NCBI GenBank assembly: GCA_963402885.1
Contig: OY727098.1
Location: 20,198,717-20,262,716 of the forward strand
Source: Antedon bifida
Taxonomy: Eukaryota; Echinodermata; Crinoidea; Comatulida; Antedonidae
Length of the DNA: 64,000 nt
Direction of reading: 5' to 3'
Shown here: piece by piece, positions 40,222 to 53,300 of the stretch
Position numbering within the stretch: the stretch's first letter is position 1
Layout: each line of letters starts with the position of its first letter
Program-made: the position numbers and the translations under genes
Notes under the pieces: generated by a model
What the model was told of the DNA's origin: nothing
The model's input: only the letters and a program-made list of their open reading frames with translations
The model's database searches: none

Positions 40222-43024
40222 TAATGTATAATACAGTCCATCCAAGGAAATATACATACCCGGATTTTAGATTTATTCAATATCTAACCAATTGTGATTA
40301 TCACCATGTGCGTCCTGCCACTCCCTATATAATATTCGCGGCTCAACCAAATTAACAATGTTTCACTTCTCATTGGGTCTCATTGTCCTCCGAAAACTAT
40401 AATATCGGCAATTGGCTTAAATCAGTGAAATGTCACTCTTCTGGTTTAAAATTTAACGTCTTTTTTTATATATTTTGTAAACACATTTGAATCTTGTAGG
40501 CAACACACATAATGACTAATTCTTTTAGGGCCCATTTCGTTACAGATTAAGATATGCGAAACGTAAATTAGGACGTCTCTTACTGAAGTTTTAAACCATT
40601 AGGCTACATCGTCTCTGAATTCGTCGTCTTTTTTGGGTTTTGTTTATTTCTCAAAGTTTGGCGACGTTCCATCATGATTTCTTTTCTCACAATAACTATC
40701 CTCCCTAATGAGAGAAGCAGAGTTTCATTATTGGCGAAGTAGAGTGCTCCCAGAATATTATTAGGCCTACTTAGAGATTTGCTGAGATGAATACAAAATT
40801 ACTCTCGGCAATTAAAATCAGATAATTAGGTTGGATCGGCCACATTCATTTGGCGGTTGAATGTTAGAAATTCATTACATTTAGATAGGTGTTTTATTCA
40901 TAATGGGATGATTCACTTGGAAGCTGGGCCTGCAGCTGTCAATCAACTCGAACCTTGTCCAGAGCTCCATTATTTAAACAATTTAGGTAATATTCTGCAT
41001 GCGGCAATTCAAGACACACAGCTCCCAAAAGTGCACTTTTAAAGAAACTGATTCAGACAAATACAATACAATTTGGGGAATAATTATGTGTATTATCACA
41101 TTTCCTTTTTCACAGGTAGGTAGGCCTATCATGTAGATATCTACCACTTAAAATGTCTCCCAAGGTGCTGATACGACTGATTTTGAAAATCAGAAGACTG
41201 TAGATCTTGGCACAGACCGTACATGTATATAATATCATAAAGGTCGAAATATCACCACAGCTAAAAATTAAATTAATCCAGATGATCAACTGCTGAGCTT
41301 TCCGTGAAAACTGTTAACCTTTTCATCGGAACTTAGATCCCGGAAAAATAGCGGATGCGTACGATTTAATAGCCGATTATAACCCAACGCACACTCTGTG
41401 AAATCAATTAGGTAACGGATATTATAGCAATAATAACAATATTATAATAATTGTATAATTGTTGAATAATGACTTTTGTGGTCAACCTTTGTAGTTGATT
41501 GTCAAGAATTAGAATTCAAGAGCTCAAACTTCGACACAGTGTCATTATTTTCATATTTTAATAAGACGGTACAGTATATGTCCCAGCATGATGCAATAAC
41601 CGGTTACCTAGGTAAAACAGTAAAGGGATATAACAATTTTGTCAACGAAACCTTGAAGCCTGATCAAATACAACTCGGGGCGTCTGCAAGGGAAAAAACG
41701 ATAATCGAATCATTATATGACAACGTTATGACGTAACAAACTGTTTAAATTAATTTAATCCTATTTATTTTTGTCGATTTTAGTCATAAATAAAAACATT
41801 TTCCGCTACCTACTTAAAACCCACCCTTCTCACCGTACATGCATATACGCTTGAAGCCACGAAGTCTAGTAATAATGTTTTGTATATCAAATAAATTATT
41901 GTTCGATTACGAAAGTAATATTGTTTATTCTTAATTTTATTCTTTAGGTCCGCTTTCAAATTCTTTGTTATTCATGATTTCTTTTTAGTGCTTCTTTTTA
42001 AAGATTTACCGTGTTGATTTGTCAATAGATTAGATAAAAGAGACACATCGAATTTAAAACCGGTTGTTCATTGTATGCATTGTGAATTTAGAAATGCAAT
42101 ATTTACATTATTCTATTTTTACAATTTTTACAGCAGGTAATATTAGCAGAAATTGAAATTCTCATTGAATGCTTTCAATCTTTATAATCGTGCCATGATA
42201 GATACTATTAACATCTACTTATCCCCACAGCAGCAGCATAAAACCGAAGCCGTCAATTTTACGTCATACAGTCACGAGGGTAGTGACGTAGGCTGGATGT
42301 CATTGGTTATCACGTCATTGAGCTGCTTGCATGTCAAGTAACAACGAAATAGAGATCCTGATAATTTGCAATAAGTTTTCCACGAAATGAAACATAAACA
42401 TGATTTAGAATCTTAAAACGAGGGTGACGTTGATTTAATGACTATTATTTTTTTCTCTACACGAAAAACACGGTGCTCAAACGACTATATGAGTGTGGTG
42501 GCCTGTCTCTCTTGTGGAAAACCGTTCCACCAGAAACTGTCTATCGAGTTTGATTGATTGGTGCATCAAATCGTCTTGATATACTTTTTTATACTTATAC
42601 GTTTACTTTTTTACAAAAACATTAATGTTAGCCCTTGTTTACTTTATTTCTTTTATAATATAGTTGTTGTTTCTTTCTTATTGATTATTGTTGTTAGATC
42701 AAAATTTATGAATTTTAACTAATTTATTTTTTGTGACAGGAGTCAAACCTCGATTAGCGAAAGCTATTTTTTGGCTCCTTTTCACATATTGTACTGTTTG
42801 TATGATGTGAATAAAGTTGAAAGTTAACAGCATTATTATGAGCAACTACAATTTACAATTCCTATAATATTGTAGGTATTGGTGACCTTAGTTGTAGCCA
42901 CCGTGGGTCTATCTAAGGATTAAGAATTTTGAAAAATAAACATGATATAAATAGGATAAAATATGCCATACATGCCAAATTTAATTTTTCGTGATCAATA
43001 TTAATTACTCTCTATTCTTAATTC
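40222..43024. other. Intergenic
   Basis: No recognised gene. A frame of 86 codons at 41476-41736 follows a TTGTAG acceptor-like site and is mentioned under findings. Confidence 0.4.
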
Positions 43025-43275
43025 TGGCCCCGAAACCTTGACTCAGAAATACCGGGATGGTGTCCGGCGGGGGATAGTTTTACCTTAGTTAAGCATAGTT
43101 ACATTCTTTCACATTATTGATTGTTTCCATCCCCGAAACCTCGGCTAAGAAATACCGGAATGGTGTCCGGTGGGGGATAGTTTATTAACATTAGTTAGGG
43201 TCTAATGTAAAGCACCTAGAGGGGTCAGTGATCCATTAGGCGCTATATAAATATTGTTTATTATTATTATTAATA
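43025..43275 (+). mobile_element. LINE/SINE 3' end remnant with internal duplication
   Basis: CCCCGAAACCT...GAAATACCGG...ATGGTGTCCGG...GGGGGATAGTTT occurs twice, about 110 bp apart. It ends TTAGGCGCTATATAAATATT and a TTA-repeat tail, the same tail as the SINE at 6335-6605. Confidence 0.65.
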
Positions 43276-44539
43276 ATATAATGTAAACTTGAATATTGTT
43301 GGCTTGTTACGTAGGGCCTACAGACATTCCAAATCTAGTGATATGCCCATAATTCAAATACTAATAATAGGTGTGGAAACTTCCCATAATGCTAACTTGT
43401 TTATTGATTGTCTGAAGTACTTATAATTTACCTCCGCCAATTATCATTGTGATTATTTTCTGCTTTTATTTCACTCACGAGAATTTATGACGACATATCG
43501 CAAAACGACTGACCAACTGAGGGCGGTATAGCCATTATTTTCATTATCAAATATCCATTTGTTTTAATTCATGCAGTTATCATTATGTCTATTCTATTTT
43601 TTATTTTCCCGAATATTAGACAGAATTCACGGCCGTCAATAATATGGCGATGGATATGGCTATCGAATGACTTCAACAGTAACAACACTAGGTCCATGTT
43701 GCTCAACCCATAACACGTCTGGGAAAAGAGTCTATGAGGGCTCACGGTTGAACGATTTTGGATTCTCGCCCTGGTGACGCAAATCAACACAGCTATTGTG
43801 TGACATTGTTTAAATTATTTTACAAATTTGAAATGAATTTTTGAAAACACTATAATTATAGTCTTGTCTGTATGCCTAACATTTCTACATATTATCTTGG
43901 GATTATTTTTCAATTTTATTTCAATATGTTTCTTTCTTGTTTAAAACTTTGCTTGTTTTGTTTAGGGCATCTATTATAAAAATTCCGGAATTTACGCTAA
44001 TTAAAATAGAAATTAAAAAACTAAATCAATTGGTTTTATGTAACTATACTTAAACTGATTATCTTTCCTTAAAAATTAAAACATTAAACAATCTACAAAT
44101 TAATAGTGGACATTGGCGTATCTTGGGAGAAACTTAAATATTTCTTTAAAATCAAATATTAAATTATCTCAATATTTATTTTAAAAATAATTTTGATATT
44201 GAAAATGTGTATAGTTGGTCGCTTTCCTGTAGATGCTTTAATTGTAGATTGTATTTGTTTTGGTTTATTTCTGTGCTCTGTTCTAGCATAGGTGTTTAGC
44301 ACCTGTTAGATCTTTCCTTGCCTTTTATATTTGTTTTGTCTTCTTTGTATTGTATATGGCAGAAAATTGAATAAAAAAAATGCGAATACAGAGCGTTACC
44401 GATGACAAAATGCTCCGTTTTATCGAAGCTCTCTTCAAGTTTTAATTCCTTTCACACCTTAGAGGGCGCAATATTTCGATAGATACGTTAAGTATAGGTA
44501 CTTTCCCTGAAAGTTTCGAAATGTGATAATACCATACAT
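43276..44539. other. Intergenic, no recognised feature
   Basis: AT-rich sequence without supported genes or clear repeats. Confidence 0.4.
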
Positions 44540-44611
44540 GGCTCTGTGGTCTAGTGGTATGATACTCGCCCTGTAAGCGAGAGGTTGCAGGTTCGAATCC
44601 CGCCAGAGACA
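44540..44611 (+). tRNA. tRNA-like gene with anticodon TGT (Thr), unusual C33
   Basis: A 72-nt cloverleaf with A box TGGTCTAGTGG, B box GGTTCGAATCC and a T6 terminator at 44613. The loop reads CCTGTAA, so position 33, normally U, is C. There are mismatches at acceptor pair 2-71 and in the T stem. The body resembles the tRNA-Pro genes of the array more than a standard tRNA-Thr. It may be a pseudogene. Confidence 0.55.
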
Positions 44612-44718
44612 TTTTTTCATACAACTAAAAAATACGGAACTTTCGCCAATGAGCTATGCTCGACGCGATTATGAGATCATGTTCCGAATATGAGCACTGT
44701 TTCTATAATTTACAGTAT

Positions 44719-44816
44719 GATTTATATATATATATATATATATATAAACTCATCAGGCAAAGAACATTAATTCTAAACCGCCCGGTGATATACTGAAATT
44801 TAATTAATTAATTTGA
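44719..44816 (+). repeat. Direct repeat flanking the tRNA at 44857, copy 1
   Basis: A TA dinucleotide run followed by GAACATTAATTCTAAACCGC, CCGGTGATATACTG and a double AATT run. Near-identical to 45100-45199. Confidence 0.8.
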
Positions 44817-44856
44817 AACGATAAAGATGAGGAAATCTGTGAGAATGAGAAAAAGT

Positions 44857-44928
44857 CGCCCCAACCGAGACTCGAACTCGGACCGCCTGCTTGATATGCA
44901 GATGTCCTAACCATTAGACCACTGGGGC
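44857..44928 (-). tRNA. tRNA gene, anticodon read as ATC
   Basis: Well-paired cloverleaf: acceptor GCCCCAG/TTGGGGC, anticodon stem TCTGC/GCAGG, T arm CCGAG/CTCGG, A box TGGTCTAATGG and B box AGTTCGAGTCT. A T5 terminator follows. The loop ATATCAA gives anticodon ATC, which would read GAU (Asp); animal tRNA-Asp normally uses GTC, so the identity is uncertain. Confidence 0.6.
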
Positions 44929-45096
44929 TTTCATGGTATTGTTCGAACTCGATTGGATAGCGACTCTTTAACATTCTCGGCGTGGTACGGCGGAACAGCA
45001 CTAGTCCTCAGTTGTACGCACGCGCACCAGAGATCAAATTGATACGCCCTCATCTTACAGTATTTTTATTCACGAGGCGGGATCTCCGAAGAGATA

Positions 45097-45099
<3 letters not shown>

Positions 45100-45131
<32 letters not shown>

Positions 45132-45199
45132 ACCTCGGGCAATGAACATTAATTCTAAACCGCCCGGTGATATACTGAAATTTAATTAATTAATTTGAA
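45100..45199 (+). repeat. Direct repeat flanking the tRNA at 44857, copy 2
   Basis: Second copy of 44719-44816, starting again in a TA run, about 380 bp downstream. Confidence 0.8.
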
Positions 45200-48100
45200 T
45201 ATATATATTATATTTTTTTTTATTGGTCTCTTTTTTTCTCATTTTGTTATCTTTTTTTTCGTCTTTTCGTATTTGTATCGTTCCCGTTGTCACCCTAATT
45301 AAAATTAAAGTTTAATAAAAAAAAAATAATAATAAAAATAAATGCTTAGATTAGATCACAAGTTTGAATGCCATCCACATAATACATTTTTTCACCATGA
45401 AAGTGGCCCGTCTGGAAAATAATTAGTAGGGGAGAGCGGTGCTAGTTGGGATGGTAAGTTAGGACACATGGCCGTCCCGGTAGCCGGCCATGAAACAAGC
45501 TCCTCAAAATCTATCATCTTTATTATGACGTTTCAGCGTCATATCCATTTAGGCCTACCGATATATAGCAAAATTGTAAATGTTTGCATTTTCATCCAAT
45601 TCATTTGTAAAAACAACAATAATTAGACTTCAATTTGTGAATGCTAGATTTTGAATGAAAATTTAGAAGCACAAGAAGCGACTCAGGTCATTTGTTACTC
45701 TGTTGTTTTCTTCGTATCACACAATCAAGAACATAATCAGATGCATTATGGGACCGTTTCTTTCTGTCTGCTGCCATCTAGTGTCGTTGCTTTTATTACC
45801 CCAGGTTAAATATATAAACGGTGCTATTGATTGACGTTTTGACATGCTATAAATATGATAAGATAATATCACTATAATTCTGTACGCATTCCTGTGTTTA
45901 TTACTAAATAAGAATAATTAATTTAAGTAAAACAAATAACAAAATAATTAAAATTACCTACAACATTAAAGTTAAACAATTACTAGTTCTACTACTAGAT
46001 TGTAGGCCTACACAGAAAGAACTTTAACGAAGACTGTGTTAAAGCAAAAGATTAGATTTTTGCAGAGAGAAATTCGTTTGGTGCGTCCTCATACGGTTGG
46101 TGCTATACACGGTGTGTAAATCATCCTTAGTGGTAGGATTATTTTGGTGAGTGTATGCCTACTCTACTTTATCTATACTGTAGTAGGCCTATCGGTATTA
46201 TTGGTTCTTGTCATAATCATTGACTGCAAGTCATAATTCAAATGTTTACATTTGATAATAGAATAATAATAATCAAATATGGTTGCTAGGGCTGTGCCAC
46301 AATCGTGTTTCTTATTGCCAAGCGGAACACACGTATTGGTATTAATTATCTTAAATAAGTAACTTATGCTAATATGTAAATGCGTAATTGATAAGTTGTA
46401 AATACGACTATCTAACGCAGCTACATCTGACACTAAATGAACGTTGTTTGAAAACATTATAAGCATTAGGCCCCTCATATCTGTACGTAAAATATATATC
46501 TATATGCGGGATTTTGCTACGAGGTTAAAGTTGGTTATTTAAGGTAGGAATATGTTCATTCATTGTATTATTAATATTATTAGGCCTACTGTTTAATGTA
46601 TTGAACTTTGTACTATAGTATGTCAGGCCTATGGAAAGTATATACAGTATGAAAGGATAGTGCTATCACTGTGGGTTTACACGTTGATGGAAAATGTTAG
46701 TTTATTATTATAGGCCTAATGCATTGTTCTATATATCTATTCATTCTAATTAACTGTTTTACTATTGTTTAAGTTTATTTGAAGAGGTAAACTTTATTGA
46801 ACAAACGCTTTTGTATCAGTGGCACACGTTCATAATTTATACGGAAATACAATAACAATTTACTGTGTCAATTCTACAATCTTTATAACTACATGAATGG
46901 CGGTTAATAGACGTATAACCATTTATTTTGATAAAACATAAGAAGTATACAGAGAAATAAGATTATGACACACAATTTTATGATGTAGATAAGTTCCTCT
47001 GTGACATATTGACGCCAGTGTATCACCTCGTATCCGCAAGGAATCACCAAAATGAACAATCATTATCAAACTGACAAACAATCTTATTTATCACATATTT
47101 AGTCATGACTTAATTCTTCATCAAATCCTTAATCACGAATCATACTGATATATGAGTAATAAAAAGAAGTATGTTTAATTGTTTGTTTATTTTGATATTA
47201 ATTTATTCTGCATAATAAATGAAAATAACATAAATCAATAATATTCGTTGCATAAACCTCAAACAAGTTTACCCACAATTTACGGTAACCAAAACAAATT
47301 AGTAAGTTTCACTGCACAAAAAAGTGTATATTTACTGTTTAGTATATATGACGAGAATATTTCCTATAGGAGGCCTACGATTAAAAATGCATGCATGAGT
47401 TTCTAAAGTTATGAAGGCTTACTGAATTTTATCTTTAGAAAGTGTTTTAATAAACAATTAATAATAAACCTTGCTACATTAATGTAGTATGCCTATCTTG
47501 TACTATTATGACACATCTCATTTTATCCGCCGAATCTCAAAACGCGAACAACTACGCATGCGCCAATCATTGTCTCTGAACAGCACAACAATGTATTGTA
47601 TTTGGCAAGGATTGTACATGTAAGAGTATTTATTTATATTTATTATATATTTATTTACTTTATTCAAAACAACGTTTAGCCACGAAGCTTAGTCTAAAAA
47701 TGTTTCCCGCCGAGGAGAGTTACATCCGGCCAACAGTTAGTAGACAAATTAAGTAAAGCATTTAGATCGTGGGCTAGCCTTAAGGACAGATAAACCTTTT
47801 GGCTATTCTAAAGAGAGAGAGAGAGAGAAAGAGCAAGAACAAAAAATCCAATACACTGCATTAACAAATTGGAATTTACTTCAAATGTTATTTTCGCTCC
47901 CCATCTATCATTACACGTCTGGAAGTTTGTATAAAGTCACATCATGCTGACAGCGACACATCAAACTGAAATGGCTTGACAGCAGAGTAGGTCAGAACTT
48001 GTAACACTCGAACTACTTTTTCAATCAAATGTTCATCTTGGAAAACGTTCCATCGTCTATAAAATGTATGTATAGTATTGTATTATGTCTGATGGAATTT

Positions 48101-50236
48101 TAGTGGTGGAACATTTCTTGCATCAAGGTGCAGATGGGAACGCGTTTTGAACTTTTTTATAAACAAATTTTAAAATATCGTTGTTCTGCAATCAAAATGC
48201 CTCAATATTAGGAAGTTTGTCGTCGGTAATCTCAAGTCGAAAGCTATAAGCTCTTTGGGACATGTGAAAAGTACGTTATGATTTCAGTAATGTGATTTGT
48301 AAATTAAAACCTCTTTCGGTAAAGATGATACACTACTACATAAAAAGAAGGTCAGATTTGTAATTATGGAAAGTTCAATCGAAAATCGCGTCGAGAAAAT
48401 GTCATAAAAAGACAAGAAAATTTAATATCTCAAGACATTGCATTAAGAGCAGAATGTGAATAGTAAAATATCAGTACATTAACAAAAAAACTGGTTCAAT
48501 TTCTATCTTAATGTAAGCCTAGTAAGACAGGTTAATGGGGAAAGGATCACTTCAGTAACCAGACATAATATTTCCTTGAAGGGCCTAGCAAAATTGTTCA
48601 AATACTATATAGGCATAAGAACTAAAGTCTTCGTTACTGTTATGTCCTGTTTCCGGTTCCCGTGTTGTCCTGTTTTCTTTTTCAGTTTTATGGGATACAA
48701 GCTTCGCGTTTTGGAATTTTACCCCTCTTATTTTAATCATATTTACTGTTAATTTTTATTTACTATGAAATTATAAGAGAAATAAATGTTACTTTGATTG
48801 ATTGATTGATGATTGATTGAATAGATATGTTGTTTTTGATCAAATAATTATGTGGCATTAAAAGTAATGGTATATTCAAATAAAAAAAAATAAAATAAGG
48901 GGGACAACATATCTTTAAGGAGAACATTTAAAGTAAAGAATGTGTTAACACTACGGCCTGTTGATGGGCCACTCCTATTATGGGGACACTTTGTCCAGGT
49001 GTCACCATTGGTCCAGCTCAGAGGTAGTTCTGATACGTCATAATTTAATAATAAATAATATATATATTAATATTTAATAATACGCCACAATGTTTCTTAT
49101 TAGGAATAATTCAATTAAGCCAAATCGCCGAGATGATATGAATATAGAAGAGTCAGAGACATATATTCATTTTGTTTACCAACTTCTGATTCATGGCAAT
49201 CAATGCTTGTTCAACTTTAATTTGCTTTGACGTACCTACGGCTGTCCTAATTTGTCAATATGTATGTCAAACATACTGTTGATCTCTTATGAAATAGGCA
49301 GTATAATTATTCTACTCAAAATTAATGTATGTACACAGATTAAAAAAAAACACCACACAATTTGTGTTCACTCTGTGTTTATATTACGTATGTACTGTGT
49401 TTTACTATGTGTCTTGACACAGACATAAATATTACGTTTTCAACATACAGATAACGGACTCACTCACAATTCGTACGAGGCTAATAATATATGAGTATAA
49501 GTCTGACTGTCGTTGTCGTTGACGAGTCAGTCTCTCTGATAATCCACGAAATATACCATCAATTTTAAATTCAAACTCCAGAAATCATTGTCAGGTACAG
49601 TAGCCTACATTTAATTAAACAGAAATGTACTAAACATACATCTACATCTTTGAATAGTAATAGTCGTCACTTACTTAGGCCTACATAGCCTACTTATAAA
49701 AAATCAGATCCAAAATAGCGTAACCTGATTCTTGATAATATAATAGTGTTTACATAACCTGACTCGTATTAATTACGTAACCAAGTTCGACAAAAAACGC
49801 CAATAATTCATTTGAACACGTTTATATGCCACATTCTTTAGTGCACGGGACCTTATCCATTAAAAATACTTTTGGTAATATATAAATAAATAAAACATTT
49901 CTTCTATGTTTACTCAACACTTTTATTTGTATTGCATACAATATAATAATGATAATAATAGTAGTATGTACAGTAGGCCTATACATTTTTTTTTGGATTC
50001 TGCGGATTCGGAGAAGATACTTCCGGATGTGCGCCCTCTTGCGATAGCCCCAATATTATACGTTCTACCTGTAATAATATCATCCAACCTGTTTATATTA
50101 TTATTATTTAACATTGTTTTTTAATTTTGTCATAATGAAAATTCACTGTTAACTCCTTCATACCGTACCTATCACTTATGTTGACTACATTTCCGATGCT
50201 CAATTTTACCAGAGGAAACATTGTAATACTTTTAGT
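45200..50236. other. Gene-poor intergenic sequence
   Basis: AT-rich. Simple repeats: GA run at 47812-47834 and (TGAT)n at 48805-48830. Many AGGCCTA words, notably between 45550 and 46720. No coding exon recognised. Confidence 0.4.
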
Positions 50237-50391
50237 CAGCTCACTATGTCGGTCGGTTGGTCGGTCGGTCGGTCTGTCGGTTGGTCGGTAAACACTAACT
50301 TGTCCGTGCAACGTGACTCTACAGCTCACTATGTCGGTCGGTTGGTCGGTCGGTCGGTCGGTCGGTTGGTTGGTCGGCAAACACTAACTTG
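50237..50391 (+). repeat. Two copies of a GGTC/GGTT minisatellite unit
   Basis: CAGCTCACTATGTCGG, a run of GGTC and GGTT tetramers, then AAACACTAACTTG, present at 50237-50302 and again at 50322-50391. Confidence 0.8.
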
Positions 50392-53300
50392 AGCACGACT
50401 GCAGCCATGTAGCCTATGGCCTTGTTTTTTCAGCTTTGGCATTACCAACTAGCGTGTACCTGTTTTCATTGCCTTTTATACCTGCTCGTTTTGTATTTGA
50501 AAACAATTTGATTTGAAAAATATTGAAGTTTCAAGGAGCCATACGTAATTTTAGCACCTAATAATATTTGTTTGCTTTTTATATAATGCTCGTTTTGTAT
50601 TTTGAATAAATTTGAATAATACACGTACTAGCGGTTAAGAAAATGTACGGTAAGAAGTTTAGCAATAAATGGATGGTTTATTACTTTTGATTAACCCTTT
50701 TTTTACTATTACAAAACAAAAATACCAGAACATTTTCATTTTGAGCTTTGGGAATCGTATTATCCCACACAAAGTGTCCGTTTTCCTCCGAGAAGGTCAA
50801 CCCGTTCCACTAAGGGTATTAATAGTAATCCTCATAGACTTCCAATTTCTGTTCTAAACAAATAAATATGGCTATTGCATTTTTTTATTGAAACTTTACT
50901 TTTGGGGGAAAAAGTACTTTCGGGCGGGGAAGATGTGATGAATTGAGTATTGAGGGCGATGTGTAGTCATTCTGTAATTGGAATACAGGTGACACTGTGT
51001 GGTAAAAGACCGTGCGTAAGCAGAGCGGGTCTTTTGTTCGTTGTGTTTCAGGCTCTCGCTATGTTACAGTTTTGTTTGAGAGTTTGTTTAAGCTCTTGCT
51101 ATGTTCTTATTTTGTAAGTACTAAGCTTAACTTGTATATGTATAAGCAACTGATTTACCATATGATAACTATAATCATGCTTACAATTAATGAAACTTGC
51201 ATTTACAATATTTATCTTAGTTTTGCTCGGTCGGAAGTATAATAATCAGGAGTTGTTATCTTGTTATCACGAGTTGATGCTGTGTCATACGTTGGTGTTG
51301 ATAACTTGAGGTACTATTATATTTTGATTGTTCGTTGTTGGATTAGTGTTGTGAATTATTACTTATTGTTATAATTGACTGTTAGATACAGTGGCAATTG
51401 TTATTTGTATTCATATTTTGCAGGGCTTGAATCTTGAATCTTGAATTCTTGTACTTGAAATGACTTAGGCCTATGTAATGATTTGATGCTGAAGTACAAT
51501 ATATACGAAACTGATAAAATCGCACTGAAGGAAAGAAACCAAGTGTTTTCTCCTCTTTATTTGTTCGAAACCACGACATTACAATGAATTGATACGGCTG
51601 TTCATAATATTGTGTTGTATAGTAGCGATTATTAGCGAATGGTTATCAAACACTTACTCCCCGCTTCAAATAGTATCGATGTGCTTTTAATTGTTTTATA
51701 CTTGAGGCAGTTTTGATTAAATATGGATCACACACAAGAACTAACCTGATTATAGTTACAACAAAACATGATTTAAACACGATATTACGTATTGTCATTT
51801 TCTACAACATCATACGTTTTGAGCGTCACGCTGCAAACGTTTGCTATTAACAGTACAATCTCTAAATTCTGCAGCATAATATTGTGTCAATATCCTTATA
51901 ATTCGGGCGTGTTAGTTTAATGTAACTTCCTCCGAGGCAGCTTTTGATATTTTAACTGAAAAGGTACTTGACGTGGGATATTACGATACTAAAATCCAGA
52001 TTCCGATTATTAATATTATTATTTTCAAGGTTGTATAACACATTGTAGATGATAAACCACGGTCATCAGTGGGTTTAGTTTAAGAATCTTTTCTTAGTTT
52101 GAAGAATCTATTAATCAGTGTTCAAAATCATTGATCGGATGTCGTGAACAATTTCCCTTAGCAATGACAAATTTTCCATTTTTTCAACAATTTTATAGCC
52201 AAGAAAAGAACTTTAATCTGCAAATTTACTATTATAAAATGTTTTAAAATAAAACGTCCCTAACAATAACAAATAATATAAATGCTAGTACTTACTAGGC
52301 CTATAATTTTCAATACATTTTTAGATTGAAGATGGTCCATCACTCTCATATTAAACCTTGTTTACCAGAGTAAGCCAAGTATTACCACGATTTCATACGA
52401 ATAGTAGGCCTACACTTTTACGGCAAATTCACTATTCGGAAAAGGCTTACTTTTCATTTTAACAGCATTCGGATTCGGTTTTGATACGAATTTCTAGACC
52501 TATAAATGTAGGTTTAGCTAAGTCACATGCATAAATCATTGAAATCGTAGCATTTAAATTTAATTTTATGTAGGCCTATCAATATTACGCCTATAATGAC
52601 AACTCATACCATTTTTTTTTTCAAAAAATGCATTAGAATGTTTATAGAATATCTTTTAGCTTTATACTGAAATATATAATGTTGAAGAATCTAAAAAAAA
52701 AACCCCCAATTAAATCAAGAGAAGAAAAAAAGAAAACATTATTCCGTACGTACATGTAACATGTCCAATTGAACGGTGTTTATTTAAATAACACAGTTTC
52801 ATTTAATGTTAGTTAAATGAAAAAAAAACATTCCGCCTCCACAAAGCCTTAATTATTACCCCGGGTGTTTTAATGATAATCTTTCTTTGAAAAAAGGATT
52901 ATATCTAAGAAAGTAGTATAATAAGGAATAATTATCAATATGAAAATATATTATAGATCGGTAACATCAATCAGGTATTATACAACGCCTAAGAGATATT
53001 TTTCAACTCAATTAAAATACTATGCGCGTTCATTCTTTTAATAAAACAAAATGATGAATGTTTGCAATTGTGCAATAGAATAAATGTTTTCAATGAGTGA
53101 AAACATGGGTGTTCACCTCATACAAAAATTGTGTACCATTTCACTCTTAAACATTATTATGTATGTATACTATTAATTTGGAAATTAGTTTAAAACTATA
53201 CAGCTATAAACCTGACTAAATAAAATATTTATTTTTATTCATCTTATTTTTATTGGTGACAATAAATGAATCTAGGAACTTCCAAACATGATTAATTTTA

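Noticed and set aside
44442-44624. Minus-strand frame with SLAGFEPATSRLQ
   Set aside because: Antisense translation of the tRNA-like gene at 44540-44611, not a protein.
44804-45001. Minus-strand frame with SGLMVRTSAYQAGGPSSSLG
   Set aside because: Translation of the tRNA gene at 44857-44928 in its own sense; not protein-coding.
50108-50380. Minus-strand frame with PTDRPTDRPTD repeats
   Set aside because: Translation of the GGTC/GGTT minisatellite.
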